Source of the DNA: Chrysopilus asiliformis | Taxonomy: Eukaryota > Arthropoda > Insecta > Diptera > Rhagionidae | Assembly (NCBI GenBank): GCA_964034945.1 | Contig: OZ035963.1 | Location: forward strand, 65,864,682-65,928,681 | Reading direction: 5' to 3' | Length of the DNA: 64,000 nucleotides | Part shown: positions 48,532 to 61,681 of the stretch, one piece after another | Numbering within the stretch: position 1 is the first letter of the stretch | How the letters are laid out: each line of letters opens with the position of its first letter | Program-made: the position numbers and the translations under genes | Notes under the pieces: generated by a model | What the model saw: only the letters and a program-made list of their open reading frames with translations | Told to the model about the DNA's origin: nothing | Databases searched by the model: none

Positions 48532-51500
48532 ATATTTTTCAGTAACAAAACAAAATTTGAACTTCCTTAGAAAAAAAAATCCACTATAGGAAATTTCAAT
48601 AATAACGACTTTTTTAACGATTGATTTTCAAGCCAGCAATTCTCATTAATGCTTAAAAATTTATTAAAATTGTTTCGCTGCACAGAAAATTAAGCTATAA
48701 TTTCTAAACGTAAAAATCATTTTTCCGTACAAGAGATCTGCTTTTAAACTTAGCTTAACTCTTAAGCCGCAATTAAGCAATCAGTACTTGAAGTTTAAAA
48801 AACAACTCAGGATTTAAAATATTATTAAATGTTTCCAATAAATTAAGAGATTTATATAATTATTCACACTTGTTTCTAAAATAGTAAATGCATGTTCATT
48901 CAATATATACATAGTTTTATAGAGTTTAATGAATTTGAATGAATTTTTATTGTGATGTTTTCTTTTTTTAGAAAGCATGTTCAGAAATGTAGTAAAAGTA
49001 GGTCAAATTTGACTATCATCACATTAAATTTTAATCAAAATATTCACCGTCACAACCCAATTGTTACAAGTTTTATTTAAGAGCGGAATTTGTGAAAATA
49101 TCCCGAAGGTTTTTTCGTAATCATGTTAAGTACCTACGCCTCTGACCTGTCATGAAATTTTCCAACAAAGACTGTAAAAAGCCGTTCGAAAAATTTGTCC
49201 TAGTTTTGGAGCCAAAAACATTGATGAGCCAAGATGTTTCAAGGAGTAATCATATCTTACAAAGCTTTAAAAGCTTTTATTCAAAACCCTACAAGTTTTA
49301 GCAGGACTTCATCAAATGGAAAACTTTTGGTACCTTTAGTTGTTCATGAGCGAACCATTTTAAAATCCTATAATTGTAATACAAGCAATAATTGTATGTT
49401 TGTATATAAACATTTTCTCGAAAACGGCTCTAATGATTTTGATGAAATTTGGGTCTCGGAAAAATTCGTTAAATTCCGGTAATGATATCGCGAATATCCT
49501 TTTTCCCATTTTTTCTCGGTCGTTGATCACCAATTGGTCGTTGAAATTTAAATATTCAAAAAGAAAAGTTCTGCAGAAGTAACAAAAATATCCTTTCTAC
49601 CCTTTCTTCGCGAGACAATTAGCGGAGACGATATTCGCAACGAGTTTTTCGAGTCTTAGGAAAAATCCGGTATAGCGATCGTGAATATACGCTCCCCAAA
49701 AACTAATTTTTTTTAAATACTTCAGCAAATTTAAAAAAACTTTGGGGGCTTTCAAAATCTGACCTCTTTTTCTTCCTTTTCAGTCTTAATAAACTTTTTA
49801 ATGTTTTTACTTATTGATATATCAAGATTGGCCCGACCGTTACGTTTTTAAGGACAACAAATTCGCGTCTTTCGCAGGAAATTACACGACAGTATTTTTG
49901 GAAAACAACAAAGTTTAAATTATTGCTAAAAAAAACCTCGGGTGGCAAATTTTTCAAAACTTAAAAAAAGGTATTCAGATTCCCGCTGAAAAAGTTTTTG
50001 GGCGTCAAACTTCAATGTGTGCCCCAGACAGCCCCTACCCTTGCTATGCCACTGCCTATTTTCCTTCGTGAAATCCACAAATCTTACCTAAAAAAACTTG
50101 CGAAAATTCGGGTTTTTCTGAATTTTCAATAAAAATTTACATTATCCGGCGATTAAAAACTGACAAATTAAATTAAAAAGCGTTCTCAAATTGAATCATG
50201 TTGTTTTGACACCCGTTTCATTATGAAAAAAATCGCTTTTAAACGATAAAAAAAATTTTAAAAAAAAAACAGAAGTCAGCCCTTGAAGCCCCTTTAAATA
50301 AATTTCGAAATTATAAAATTCAATTTGTCAGTAAAAATAAAACTATAAAAACTAAAAGCACACATTCCAAGAAAACACTATTTATTGGCATTACTATAAA
50401 TAAAAATCAATTGGAAATTTTGGCCAATAATAATTTTTCTTTTGTTTCAAGGATGGAAATAATTCTTCACCAGAGCAGCATATGACGAAGTAGAAATGTA
50501 TTTATTAAATAGCAGTCTCCTCAACCATTTTATACGTGTTTTATAGCTAGTTCAAAATATTTTACTCTCATTTAAAGTAAATACAAGTATTATAAAATAA
50601 ATTCCCACAAAAAAGAACAAAACAAATGAATAATGAGCTTTAAAATCTTACAAATTTGTTCAATTCTTTTTGCTATATAAATCTATTTCCCTCTTCATTT
50701 TCTATTATCCTTTAGTGTAAAATTTTGTATTAGAATATATTCAAATCCATTTGAAAATCGTGTTCAGTGTTGCTGCTAAAAAAAAACAGTAAACCAAATA
50801 AGTTTTTCCCTTAGAATAAAAAAAATACCCTTCTTATATTTTGTTTTTTGTGCATTTGTTTTTAAAAAAAAAATTGGTGCTTAATAGGAACGATCCAGAA
50901 AATGTGATAAAAGCACATTTGCACCACTAATGTGTACACTTGAATGCTTTTTTCTTCTAGTAATTACCTACTTATTATTAGATACTATAACCGGATTGTT
51001 ACATAGCGAGATTTAAAAACTAATTTTATCGCAAACCTAAATTTAAAAAAAAAATACTTGAAATGTCAATAACGGAAGGAAAATGTCCATAGATTCGACC
51101 ATGCACCGAAACGATGTTAACTTTAAGTTCACCCACCCAAGTGAATTTTTAACTCCCTTTTCGGAGTTAATTCAAAATTTAGTCAGAAATGTCAAAAAAC
51201 TCCGTGTTAGGCTGTTAAATTGTGAATAACACTGTTAGATTTTACTTTTGGCTATATTTCGAGGCCAGTAGGTGTTTTCCATTGGCCTTGGAGTAGCAAC
51301 CGCTATATTGAACGACTCCAACCCGATCCTAGGAGTAGATCAAGCGAAAAATCTAGAGTTCGTATTTTCTATGGGCTTCTAGAAAATCGTCCTGAAAAAC
51401 TGATCGCTCAGTGTGCTCCGTTTTCATCAAAAACAAATGATCACCTTAACAGGAACCAACATGGGAAGGCGTTGAAACATTTGTAAGGTTTTGCTAGCAA

Positions 51501-54125
51501 GTCTTAGCCTTGAATTAAAAAAAAAAGTTGTAGTACTGAGAAACAACACCTCAACTTTTTTATAAAGTTTACAGTTCAAAACTTGATTTTATCACAAACT
51601 ATAATCCAATGTTAAAAAGATCTAACGCATCCGTCAAGGCAATACTTCCATAATAGCTGAAAGCTAACGCACACGATGGGCACTGTGATTTTTTCAAGAT
51701 ATATTTCTTGTACATCAGCAATTATGCATGGGACAGATAACCCACAGATACAGTTTTCCCCCTATCCCCTACAAATTCAAATATAATTTATTTTTCAAAT
51801 GTCGACAGGGTTTTTTTTGGAATTTCACTATGTAATAATTTGGTAATTTCCATTAGTTAGCTTAATTAAAAGGAAAGCTGGTTAAAGAACGTTGAAAATG
51901 AGAAAATTTCCCTTCAAGAATTTTTATAAGAGCTATAAAAACATTATAAAAATTTAATATAGAATTTAATAAGTCCATTACTAGAATCAACAAATGCTTA
52001 CTAGGATATTTAGTTTAAAATTCATGATTTGTTAGATTTCCTCAAACGTTATGATTTATTTTTAAACATTAGACCACAAACGTGAAAAAATGTGTTTTTT
52101 CATCTCTTCAAATCACTGACATGCGAAATTATTTCTTTTTTTTTTGTATAAAACTAATGAAAAAATCAATGATTATACATAAATCTCACATTAAAACGAG
52201 TTCGATCTGTTCCTCTTGTTGGGATGCATAGAATATTCAATGAATGATAATTTATAAATAAATGATATATATATAATGAAATATACGTATAAGGATTGTA
52301 GATTAATAAATTTAACAAAAAAAAATTGTTCGAAAATTTGCAAATCGCATCTTTTTAGTAAACCTATCGAAATTTAGTCAAGAACTCTTAGATAACCAAA
52401 TGAAAAAGACAAGTTTCCAAATTTTCGAACCGTCGATGCAGATAAAAAAAATTTAAGAAAATGAGATTAAAAAAAAACTCAGACTAGCCGAAAAACAAAT
52501 ATAAATATAATTATATATAATAAATATAAAAAATTCAAAAAAAAAATCCAAAAAAGAAAAAAAATATTTCATACTTACAATTTTTAATAAAAGTATATAC
52601 ATTTAAAACAATACAAAAATGAAAAAAAAATGAAATGATAAAAAATCTCTAGAAATCAGCGTATATGTACAATATATAATATAAATATTATAAATAACAA
52701 ATTTAATATAATTTAAAACCTGCCTTCGATAAATAAATTTAATAAAATGAAATATATATATATAAATAAAAAAACCATCTGAAAAAGTATTTATAATTAA
52801 AATAAAAACATCATGAATAAAAAAATTATTTGAAAATCGACAAAAAATCATGTGTATAAAGGCAAAAAAATATTTAAATTTAATAAACAAAAAAAAACAA
52901 CAACAACAAAGTAAATTCCTTATTTGCTTACTTTGAATTCCATAAAACAATCCGATCTTATTTGACAAATAAATAAAACAAGAAAAACAACAAGTCATTA
53001 AAATGATATAAAAAATATAATGAAAATTCTATACACAAAAAAAACCGAGCATTGTATTGTTACTTATACAGTTACGTATTAAAACATCATTAATAAAAAA
53101 TTATAAAAAAAATGAAAAAAAAAAATACTGAAGAAAATTATAAATAATAAATAATCATTTTTTCATATTCTCGAACATAGTTCATCGACTTCGCGCTTTA
53201 AATAATAATAATTATATATATTAAAAAAAAAAGAATGAAAGAAATTAAAAAAATATATAAAAAAAAACAAGAAAACTTTATAAAACAAATTTAAGCATTT
53301 TTCAATTTCAATATAAATAATGAAACGAAAAAAAATTCGAAAAAAATCTAAGCTGATATAAATTGTATAAAAATGACAAAAAAAAATCCACAAAAAATTT
53401 AAATAAAAAAAAATAATTGCAAACAAATTGTTTTGAGTATTTAAAAAACAAATTTGGATATGTTTCTGTTGTAAAATTCTTCTCATTTGTTTTTGTTTTG
53501 TTTTCGAAAAGGCTGGATATTAAAAAAAAATACAATTTGTTCTGTAAATAATTCTTTATTGCGTTTTTAAAACTATGCAACAAATTGGGTCCTTTATAAT
53601 ATGAGTTTTTTAAAATTTCTTAATTTAAAATGGTCAAATCTGAATAAAAACCTTTAAGAAAATTTGAAATTTAATTTAAAAAAGTAAATTGTTTTGAAAA
53701 AAATGAAAAAAATTATAGAAAATAAATGAATTATATATTTTTTAAATTTTTGTTTTCTTTATTTGGCACCGCTGGATTTTGTTTTCCTTTGTTAAGAGTA
53801 CAGAGCAGCCTGTAATCCGGAAAGTGGCCAATTGGATATCTTAAAAAAGGCTCTCTAGTTAAAAGCGCCATACTTTGTTTTTAATATCATAGTAAGTTTC
53901 TCAACGGATTTCACGATTTTTCCCTTGCTCGTGCGACTACTTTAAAATATGTAAACTTTTCAGTATTGAAAAAATCTTGGGTTCAGCAGTTTTGAGGTTA
54001 TCTTTTAATTCTGTTTTGTTTTAAAGGTTCAGGCCTCGTGACTGCAGGCCTTGTGAAATTCCAATGGCACTACAATCCTACGGAGGTCTCGTGCTTGTGG
54101 ATTATTTCGAAGAAAACTCCCCTAA

Positions 54126-54269
54126 AGGTCTATGTTACACACGGCAACTTTAAGCGGCGACTTTTCTTAGGTATATTTGAGAGAAGTGAGGGGCCACCGC
54201 TTCCCTCACTTCTCTCGCCTATACTTAAGAAAAGTCGCCGCTTAAAGTTGCCGTGTGTAACATAGGCCT
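54126..54269. mobile_element. foldback MITE (144 bp)
   Basis: Arms of about 67 nt, starting AGG(T/C)CTATGTTACACACGG and continuing AACTTTAAGCGGCGACTTTT, surround a spacer of about 11 nt. TAA lies next to each end, though not in perfect register. It is probably Harbinger-like. Confidence 0.7.
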
Positions 54270-57106
54270 AAGAAAACTACAAAGTTTAATGGTGCTTTTT
54301 ACGAAATCGAGTTACCAGAATTTTTTTCTTGGAAATTGGTCCGTTAACTCGATTAAGCGATCAAAATAAATTTCGTGATACCCGCCATAAATCATAATTT
54401 TGTGGATGTCTAAAAAATACGTCACACAGTTGGAAGAAAGTTTTACTAAATTTCATGAAAGCAAAGCAAGGGGAACGGGGTTCGAGAAAGCAAAAATTGG
54501 CATGACGTATTTTATGGTCAGTCCTTTAAGGTTATTTTTTTTAGTTGCAGAAAGTGAAAAAAAATTTTGGGACTTCAATTTTTCTTTATTGAAAAAAAAT
54601 TGTTTCATCGATGGCTTGAGAAATATCCGTAAGTATGTTTAATTTTTAGTTAGCATTATTTTAAACCCTCACAAAAATCTAAACATATTCAAAGAACCCA
54701 ATTTGTTACAAACAAATCTACTTAAATCTGTTTAAGTAAAAAAAAATATTAAATAATTAAAACAAAACATCTAAACACAAGTTAAATTAATTCATATTTA
54801 AGTCGAATCAAATAAAAAAAACAATTTCAAAATCTTATATAATAAAAATCATAATAAAAGTATAAAAAAACTGCCAGTCTACTACGATTTTTTATTAGTA
54901 AACTTAAATGTAATTTTAATATTCTAAACCAAAAAAAAATTAAATCATTGGAGAATTTCATTCACACAGATTTAATAAAAACATTTTGTTTGAGTCAATA
55001 TACATTTATTTATTAGGAATTTCATTTCTTGGATTTTAGAAAATTTACTGAATTAGTAAAACAGTTTTTCAAAATATTTTTTTTCTTTCTTGAGGCCAGA
55101 ATTTTGCAGAAATTTTTATCCTTTTAAGACGAAATTCTAGCTTACGCTGCGAACTAAATTACAAAGTTTATTGCGAAATAGTTCAGTCTCTAGGTTTTAA
55201 ATTGTTATGCTGTGTTTAGATTGAGACTTTCCAGGCGCCTGCCTGACCAATTTGTGAGTGAAAGGCGAAGGGGAGGATGTGAAAGAAAAACACGAACGAG
55301 AATTAGAAATTCCATTCCGTTTTCGAAGGCATCGACCTCTGATTGGCTAATAAAATTCTCGTTTGATTGTTGTGTCAAACTACTAATACTTTGTTTAAAA
55401 AGAAAGGTTATATTGAATTTTTTTTACAATATTACAAAATAAGTGAAAAGTTTTCATAATTTTGTCGAACTGGAAAAACAACGAAACACTAAACTCTATC
55501 AGCAATTTCCAGAATCCAAAACTCAATTTAAAACTTCCGGTTCCGACTCAGCTGTTTCACTAATTTCACATTTGATCTTCGAAAAAGGCTTGCAATCTAA
55601 GTTGGTTTACTACTACTTACCAATTTTATTCCTGCAATCAAAATCTGGAACTTTCTGCTTAAAGAAATTTGAGCATACCTCATTTAATTTTTTAAAAAAA
55701 TCAAACATTGAAATTTAAAACAGTGGAAGAAAAACTATTTTTTTGATTTGAAGAATTACTTCATTTTCATACTAGTATTTTTGGTGTGTAGTCAAGGATC
55801 TGCCGCTAAATAAGATGCACTTCGAGTGGGAGCTATGTGCCATACACCAAAAATGTTCAACCATAATGGGTTGTCAAAATTTGATAATATTGGGGGAAAA
55901 ATCAGGAAAGAAAATAATTATCATTAATTTGTGTTTGCAATAACGTCTTATTTATAAATTTTTATTTAAATTTGTTCAGCTCTGAATTAACAATGTGCAG
56001 TAGAGGGATATGGAAAAATTATCAAATCATTCTCGCAGTTATTTTCCCATCATTATTTTTTAGTTTTTATAGATGTCGCTGTATTTAAATCTAAAATTTC
56101 AAATTAATTTTAAAATTCCAAAGAACCTAAAGAAATTTAGTCACAGATTTTGTATCCACGCAAATTTCAGCCTTATCAAATAACAGTGAAACTAATTTTT
56201 TTAAATCAATTCCAAAATATCACAAATTTTTTATGTTGGGAAACTAAAAATTATTTTTTAAAAATTAAATGTGATACTAAAGCAGACATTTTTTAAAGTT
56301 AATGATTGTTTTCTAGAATTTTTCCATATCACAATATTAAAAATGCTTAGAGAAATAACAAAAATTCAGTAGAAAAATAACCCGATAACAAAAAAAAACA
56401 ACAAAATATAAATCTTTCTACGAGAAAAATGACTTTATAATTAAAATTAATGACAACACGCATACACATTTAGCGAAAATGTAAATACATTTTTCTGTGA
56501 TATGAATATATATAAATAATTAAATTTAAATAAAAAAAAACCTATATATACATTAAAAAATTAAAGAAATATATCAGCAACCACAACAACATAATTTACT
56601 ACATAATAACAAAACCAACATTTTTAAAACAGCAAAACATTACATAAAGTGGATTTCTTTTGTGTTAATTACAGATAAAAAGCAATTATCATAAATAAAA
56701 AAAGTTTGTATTAATAAAACCAAATACCAAAAAAAAAAAAACACATCAATAAACAGAAATAGCAAAATAAAGAATCCAAAAATCAAAAATAATTAATTAT
56801 TATATAATTATATTACACTATTACATACCATACATCAACGTCCCAAGTCATTATTTAATGTTAAACGTGTAAAAAATTTAACAAAAACCAAAAAACAAAT
56901 TAAATTTAAATAATAAAAACCAAAAAAAAATATGAAAATATGAAAAAAGACGAAGAACAAATGAAATAAAAAATCGTTTTGTGCTTTGAAAATAATTTCG
57001 AATTGTTTTTTCAAAAAAAAAAAATTTCAAAATATTAAATTCATGATATAAAAAAATAAAAAAAAATGAAAATATTAATATTGAAATCGTTTTAATACCT
57101 TTTTAT

Positions 57107-57644
57107 ACCCGTATGGTGAAACCAAAGGGTATATTAACTTTGCCTTACCATTTGTAACGCCAAGATCCCGTCATCGCACAAAAAAATGAATTACACCAGT
57201 GTGTTTAGAATGATAAAAATATTTAATTTTTGCATGTCCGTCCGTCTGTCTGTCTGTCCGTCTGTCTGTCTGTCCGTCTGTCCGTCTGTCTGTCTGTGGC
57301 GCGGATTGCGGGCGCACGGATTGAGCTAGAGATTTGAAATTTTGCGCAGATCCGTTTTTCGTAAAATTCGAGGCTAAGTTCGTTAATGGGCAAAAATGGA
57401 CCATTAGGGGGGGGGGGGTACCCCCCATACGAACGGAAACGGTTTTTGTGAATATCTCAAAAACGGTGCATCTTATCAAAAAAGTGCAAGAACAAAAGTT
57501 ATTTAGGATATGATTCTACATAAAACTCCCATACATCAAAATCCGATTGGAATAAATTTTAAAAATTCTTATTGGAAAGTTTGACTTCAAAGTGGAATTT
57601 TGGTACAACTGTTCGAATTTTGATACGAATATCACCATACGGGT
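57107..57644. mobile_element. array-bearing repeat element, copy 2
   Basis: 13-bp inverted repeats ACCCGTATGGTGA at the ends. Inside, a block (aaatgaattacaccagtgtgt) precedes a CCGT/CTGT array (57235-57297), followed by a core related to the copies at 33142 and 61682 (gggcaaaaatggacc, catacatcaaaatccgattgg). Homology to copy 3 continues past the right repeat (ggcaattatagctt), so true borders may be wider. A G12-TA-C6 palindrome lies at 57407-57426. Confidence 0.65.
57235..57297 (+). repeat. CCGT/CTGT array inside repeat copy 2
   Basis: About 16 tetranucleotide units of gtcc/gtct. Confidence 0.95.
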
Positions 57645-59750
57645 CTCCAATGATTGCCAGATTGGCAATTATAGCTTTTGTTATGTTTAATACAGAGAGT
57701 GGGTTGGTTTTGTGGCGAAAGACGTTGAGACCAGCCAAGTAATTTCAAACAAGGATTTGTGAGGTAAAATTATTTTTGGGGCGAATTTTCTAATAAGTTG
57801 GTAACACCGAAAAATTGATCAAAATTAATACCCACACAGAACTATTGTGAATACATTTTTTCCGAGACTAAGTTTTACTGAGGAAAGTTTTGTGTTCATC
57901 ACAACTGATATATTTTATTACTTTTTCCAATAAAAATTAAAATATATTCCAATTGTATGGGGGAGGGAGGAATGTTATTTAAAATTAAATGTGTTATGCA
58001 CTCGAAACACTTTTTGCACCGTTTGCGAGAAAATGAAAAGAAAAACGTCTTCGTTTGCATGGGGAAGAGGAGAAGGAACTGTTCAAATAAAAAAATATAT
58101 ACTCTATATTACAATCAGACATCGAAAAAACTTATATAGCGAATTTTATAAAATTCCATTTAGCAGTTTTCGTGTGATGCGGGCACAAACGGGGAAAAAT
58201 TAAACTGGACCCAGTTTTAGTCGTTACTAAAACAAAATATGCAACAAATATTTTAACTGATCAGAAAAAGTATCAAAAATCTGACGACGAAACCTTAATA
58301 TTGGATCGAATTTTAGTTTTTTTTACTGATTTCGAACAAAAATTGTTCAATCTGCAATTGTGAATCCTTAACAGCTCAAAAAAGTTAAAAAGTTTTTATG
58401 TTGAATTAAAAATTCAACATTGAACATAGATTTGAATGCTTCCCACACTAAATCGAACCGAATAATTGAAAAGCTGTTTTGAAGAAAGTTGAAAAATTGA
58501 TGTAAACGACTTCAAAGCAATTATTCCTTTTGATTGGAGAAAATCTCACTTTTCTTTCTTTATTATAATTTTTCAATGCAGGCTCCATTGGAATTTCCTT
58601 CCATTCCATATTATACTTTAAAAATTGCTTTGCTCTCATGTTCAAAAAGCATATTTTATAAGTTTTTTTCATATTTTATAGACAAAAAACAAAATATATT
58701 TTGTTATAATTTAGCACATTCTAGGCAAATGTCCTTTAAACAAATTACCTGTTATAGCATAGATCATTGAATATTTTAAACAAGTTAACAATTTAATGAT
58801 GTATCGATTTCAATGTCTAGAAGTTATAAAGAACCAAAAAAAATTCAAATCGATACTTGAGAAATTAACTGAGAAAACGAGAGTAAGGTGTCCCTTGGGG
58901 CAATTTTAAAACATCTACACAGGATAAAAGGCCAAAAAATTTATTAAATATCGCTCGTCATTAGGCGGATAGAGAATATACACATACTGTAATTTATTTC
59001 TCCATTAAAATGTAAAAAATCAAAAATGTTAAAAAAAATTATGGTAGGTAGAAATTTATTTTTAAATGTAAAAAAAATCCAATTATCTCAATATTTTCTC
59101 TCTCATCTTCCAGAAATTATTATTAATTTACTTAATATGTCCTTGAGTTTCATTTAACCCAAAATGAGATTAATTTACTCAGCAGAAAAGAGCGTATCTA
59201 ATTGCCATTCTCCAACCCATCCTCCGAAAATTCTAAACGGAAATGCATTTTAAATCACACTTGAATTGCTATTACAGACATCTCTATAGCAAATTCAAGA
59301 AGCGACTTGAAATCCTTAAATTACCAGATTGACGTTCAATCACCATGTTGGGAGTAACCTAATCCTTCGATAAGAGGGTTTACCTTATAAAACAAAAAAA
59401 AGTCGAGAAACACATCACCACAAACATCAACAAATGTAAAACCAACAAAAACAACAACTACTGGAGCATATTTTTATAGTAAAGCTGAAAATTCAAACAA
59501 ACAAGAAGAAGATACTTTAACCGCTTTTACATTTTCATCCCCCATTATTACACGATAAGAAAACTTATGTTTTTTTACCGTTAAACCAAATGCTCCATTC
59601 ATGGAGTGTTTATCGAGAAATTTTAAAACTATTTCCAAACTATGAACGGAAAAACATCGAACAAAAATTGTTCGACTGACAAAAAAGCTAGATTAATTAA
59701 GAAAGAGAAAGAAAGAGACTAACAAAGAGACTAAAAAACAGGTAGAATAA
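57645..59750 (+). other. intergenic region
   Basis: AT-rich, no gene recognised. An A/C-rich patch (about 59395-59465, caccacaaacatcaacaaatgt then aacaaaaacaacaactactg) could be an upstream non-coding exon, but no clear support exists. Confidence 0.5.
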
Positions 59751-60140
59751 CAGACAGACTAACAGACAGACTAACAGACAGACTAACAGACAGCCTAACA
59801 GACAGACAAATATACAGACTAACAGACAGACTAACAGACTGACTAACAGACTGACCAACAGACATACTAACAGGCAGACTAACAGACAGACTAACAGACA
59901 GACTAACAGACAGACTAACCGACAGACTAACAGATAGACTAACAGACAAATTAACAGGCAAACATACAGACTAACAGACAGACTAACAGACAGACTAACA
60001 GACAGACTAACAGACAGACTAACAGACAGACTAACAGACAGACTAACAGACGGACTAACAGACAGACTAACAGACAGACTAACAGACAGACTAACAGACG
60101 GACTAACAGACAGACTAACAGAGAGACTAACAGACAGACT
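59751..60140 (+). repeat. 12-nt tandem array (CAGACTAACAGA)n
   Basis: About 32 units of CAGACTAACAGA with point variants, clearly derived from CAGA tetramers with every third unit altered. The open frames across it are spurious. Confidence 0.95.
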
Positions 60141-60883
60141 TTAAATAAGGAAAGTTATTTAATTTTTCGCTTACTCTCTTAATTGTTCACATCAAATTAG
60201 TTTAAAAAAAAACCCTTTTTCCTACTTTTAACTGTGTACGAATTCAAATTGGGGAAGAAACTTGTCCATTCACACAGCTAGACATGCGTGTTTCTATGAA
60301 ATCGATTTTTCCACATAACCCTTGTTGATAGAATGAATACAATATCCATCCCCACCTGGTAAAAATTCGCCGCGGGTTTCCTACTGAAGCCAGAAATCTG
60401 TTACTCAAATTAGTGACTACCCTCGAAGGGTGCATATCACTGCTAAAGTTCGACGAGTTTTCGCCATTTACCAGCAGTTATTTACACGGGGGACACCTGC
60501 CCCAAAACGGATATTACAGTTTTTTTATATATATTAATACGGTGTTAATACGGGTACTGCCTCGATTTTAGGGTGGGTCGATGATTTGCTGGTCGAACTT
60601 TAATTATTTTAATTTTTCTAGAATTTCTCATCCCTTCGCTTAGGTCGGTTCGATTGGATTAGAAATTCAGTTCGGGTGTAAATGAGAAAAAGTTTAATAG
60701 GAAAAGCTTGTGGAAAATATGTGAATGTGTAGTGAATTTCAATTATCAAAAAATATCAGAGGGTTGTGAGGAGTTTATCTCCAAAGTGGGGGTGGGGTGG
60801 TGGCTTTTCTCGTCCAGTTTTAGTGTTGGATAGCAAATTAAAGAGAATTTCAAGTTCAACTTTATAGTAGATCGTGTTTGAAA
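60141..60883 (+). promoter_or_regulatory. probable PDZD8-like gene promoter and 5' UTR region
   Basis: The 700 bp before the start codon is less AT-rich than the surroundings. It contains a G-rich tract (60781-60805, gtgggggtggggtggtggc) and a TATATATA run near 60527. The exact transcription start is not visible. The ATG at 60884 has the context tttgaaaATGg, with A at -3 and G at +4, a good start context. Confidence 0.4.
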
Positions 60884-61042
60884 ATGGATATCGCGAATAT
60901 TTTGCTATTTTGCCTGATGTCACTGGTTATTGGTGCGGTGTTGATGCTTCTTATCCAGTACTATGCATTCATTAGATATTTTAATCTGCCGGAGGAAACA
61001 CCCGAGCAAAGGACCATTAATGAAAAGTATTCATTGCCAGAT
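60884..61042 (+). CDS. PDZD8: PDZD8-like gene, coding exon 1 (ER membrane anchor)
   Basis: There are 53 codons from ATG at 60884 to donor GTAAGC, leaving in phase 0. The N terminus reads MDIANILLFCLMSLVIGAVL and continues MLLIQYYAFIRYF, a single hydrophobic helix at residues 5-30, then a polar stretch (NLPEETPEQRTINEKYSLPD). PDZD8 proteins begin with exactly such an ER transmembrane anchor before an SMP domain. The identification rests mainly on the next exon. The family protein tethers ER to late endosomes and moves lipids. The start was chosen as the first ATG in frame with good context. Confidence 0.75.
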
Positions 61043-61113
61043 GTAAGCATCTATTTCACCCTTACTTCCAATTACAGCAATATAGCTATTGTAATTTTCT
61101 TTTGTTATTGCAG
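61043..61113 (+). other. PDZD8-like intron 1 (71 bp)
   Basis: Minimal insect-size intron, GTAAGC to TATTGCAG with a good pyrimidine tract. It stays open in frame on the + strand up to near its 3' end. Confidence 0.85.
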
Positions 61114-61311
61114 AATATTTTGGCAAGTTTAAAATCACCGGATCCGGAAAGTAAATACCCGATAGTCGCATTAAATCTCATCATGCAGTTTCTTTTCCAT
61201 GAGCTAAAAAACTCCAATAAGGTGAGAAAATGGTTCTATCGGAAGTTATCGCTGGAGTTGGAGGAACTGATAACGAAAACGACAACAGGCCGACTGTTCG
61301 ATAAATTGACG
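61114..61311 (+). CDS. PDZD8: PDZD8-like gene, coding exon 2 (start of SMP domain)
   Basis: There are 66 codons, phase 0 in and out, with acceptor TTGCAG and donor GTGAGT. The peptide NILASLKSPDPESKYPIVAL leads to NLIMQFLFHELKNSNKVRKW and LSLELEELITKTTTGRLFDK. The pattern LN-x5-FLF-x-EL-x8-RKW...ELEEL...T-x-GRL matches, from memory, the region preceding and opening the SMP lipid-binding domain of vertebrate PDZD8. The rest of the gene (SMP, PDZ, C1, coiled coil in the family) lies beyond the window. An internal AAG|GTGAGA at about 61217-61226 could serve as a decoy donor. Confidence 0.78.
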
Positions 61312-61681
61312 GTGAGTTATGGGAAAACGCTAGCTGGAAAATCGAAGTAGAAAATATTTGGGTGAAATTTACATGATCGGAATGGGGCGCGTTTGAATGT
61401 TGAAGGCAAAATGACGACAATGATGGGGTTTGGGTGATAAGCTAGAAAAATGAGGAAAATTTGCCAAATAAGATTTAAAAGGGAAGCGAGGCAAAGCAAT
61501 GGTGCATGGCGTATAACAAATCACAGGCACCATTGGAAAGCCAACCCGGTTGTTACCGGGTTACATCGATATACCAGCACTGCGGGGAAATTGGGATTCA
61601 AGTACTCGACGAGTATATCATAAACACACAGACAATGTACGGTACGAAATGTTCATCAGCCCTTCACTGCCCCTTTTATTT

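Larger units (their letters stand above)
45113..57100 (+). other. cac 3' UTR of unknown length, then intergenic DNA
   Basis: No coding exon was recognised. The + strand is notably A-rich (long A runs, few T runs) at 45180-46200, 52400-53600 and 56300-57070. This differs from the introns, where T runs are as frequent. AATAAA hexamers are many, the first at 45207-45212 and 45285-45290, so the polyadenylation site cannot be fixed. MITEs interrupt at 47007, about 48337 and 54126. Less AT-rich unidentified stretches lie at 46390-47480, 48990-50050 and 51050-51780. Confidence 0.5.

Noticed and set aside
52603..53583. Phe/Ile/Tyr-rich - strand frames of 91-131 codons
   Set aside because: They are translations of A-rich + strand DNA read in antisense; hydrophobic bias is from TTT/ATA codons.
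55212..55718. Two consecutive frames of 76 and 91 codons downstream of cac
   Set aside because: No domain, no splice or start context, and composition like the surroundings.
47691..56486. Pumilio-type TGTAAATA motifs (near 47691, 53543 and 56479)
   Set aside because: About one or two are expected by chance in 12 kb of such AT-rich DNA, so three are not informative without transcript evidence.
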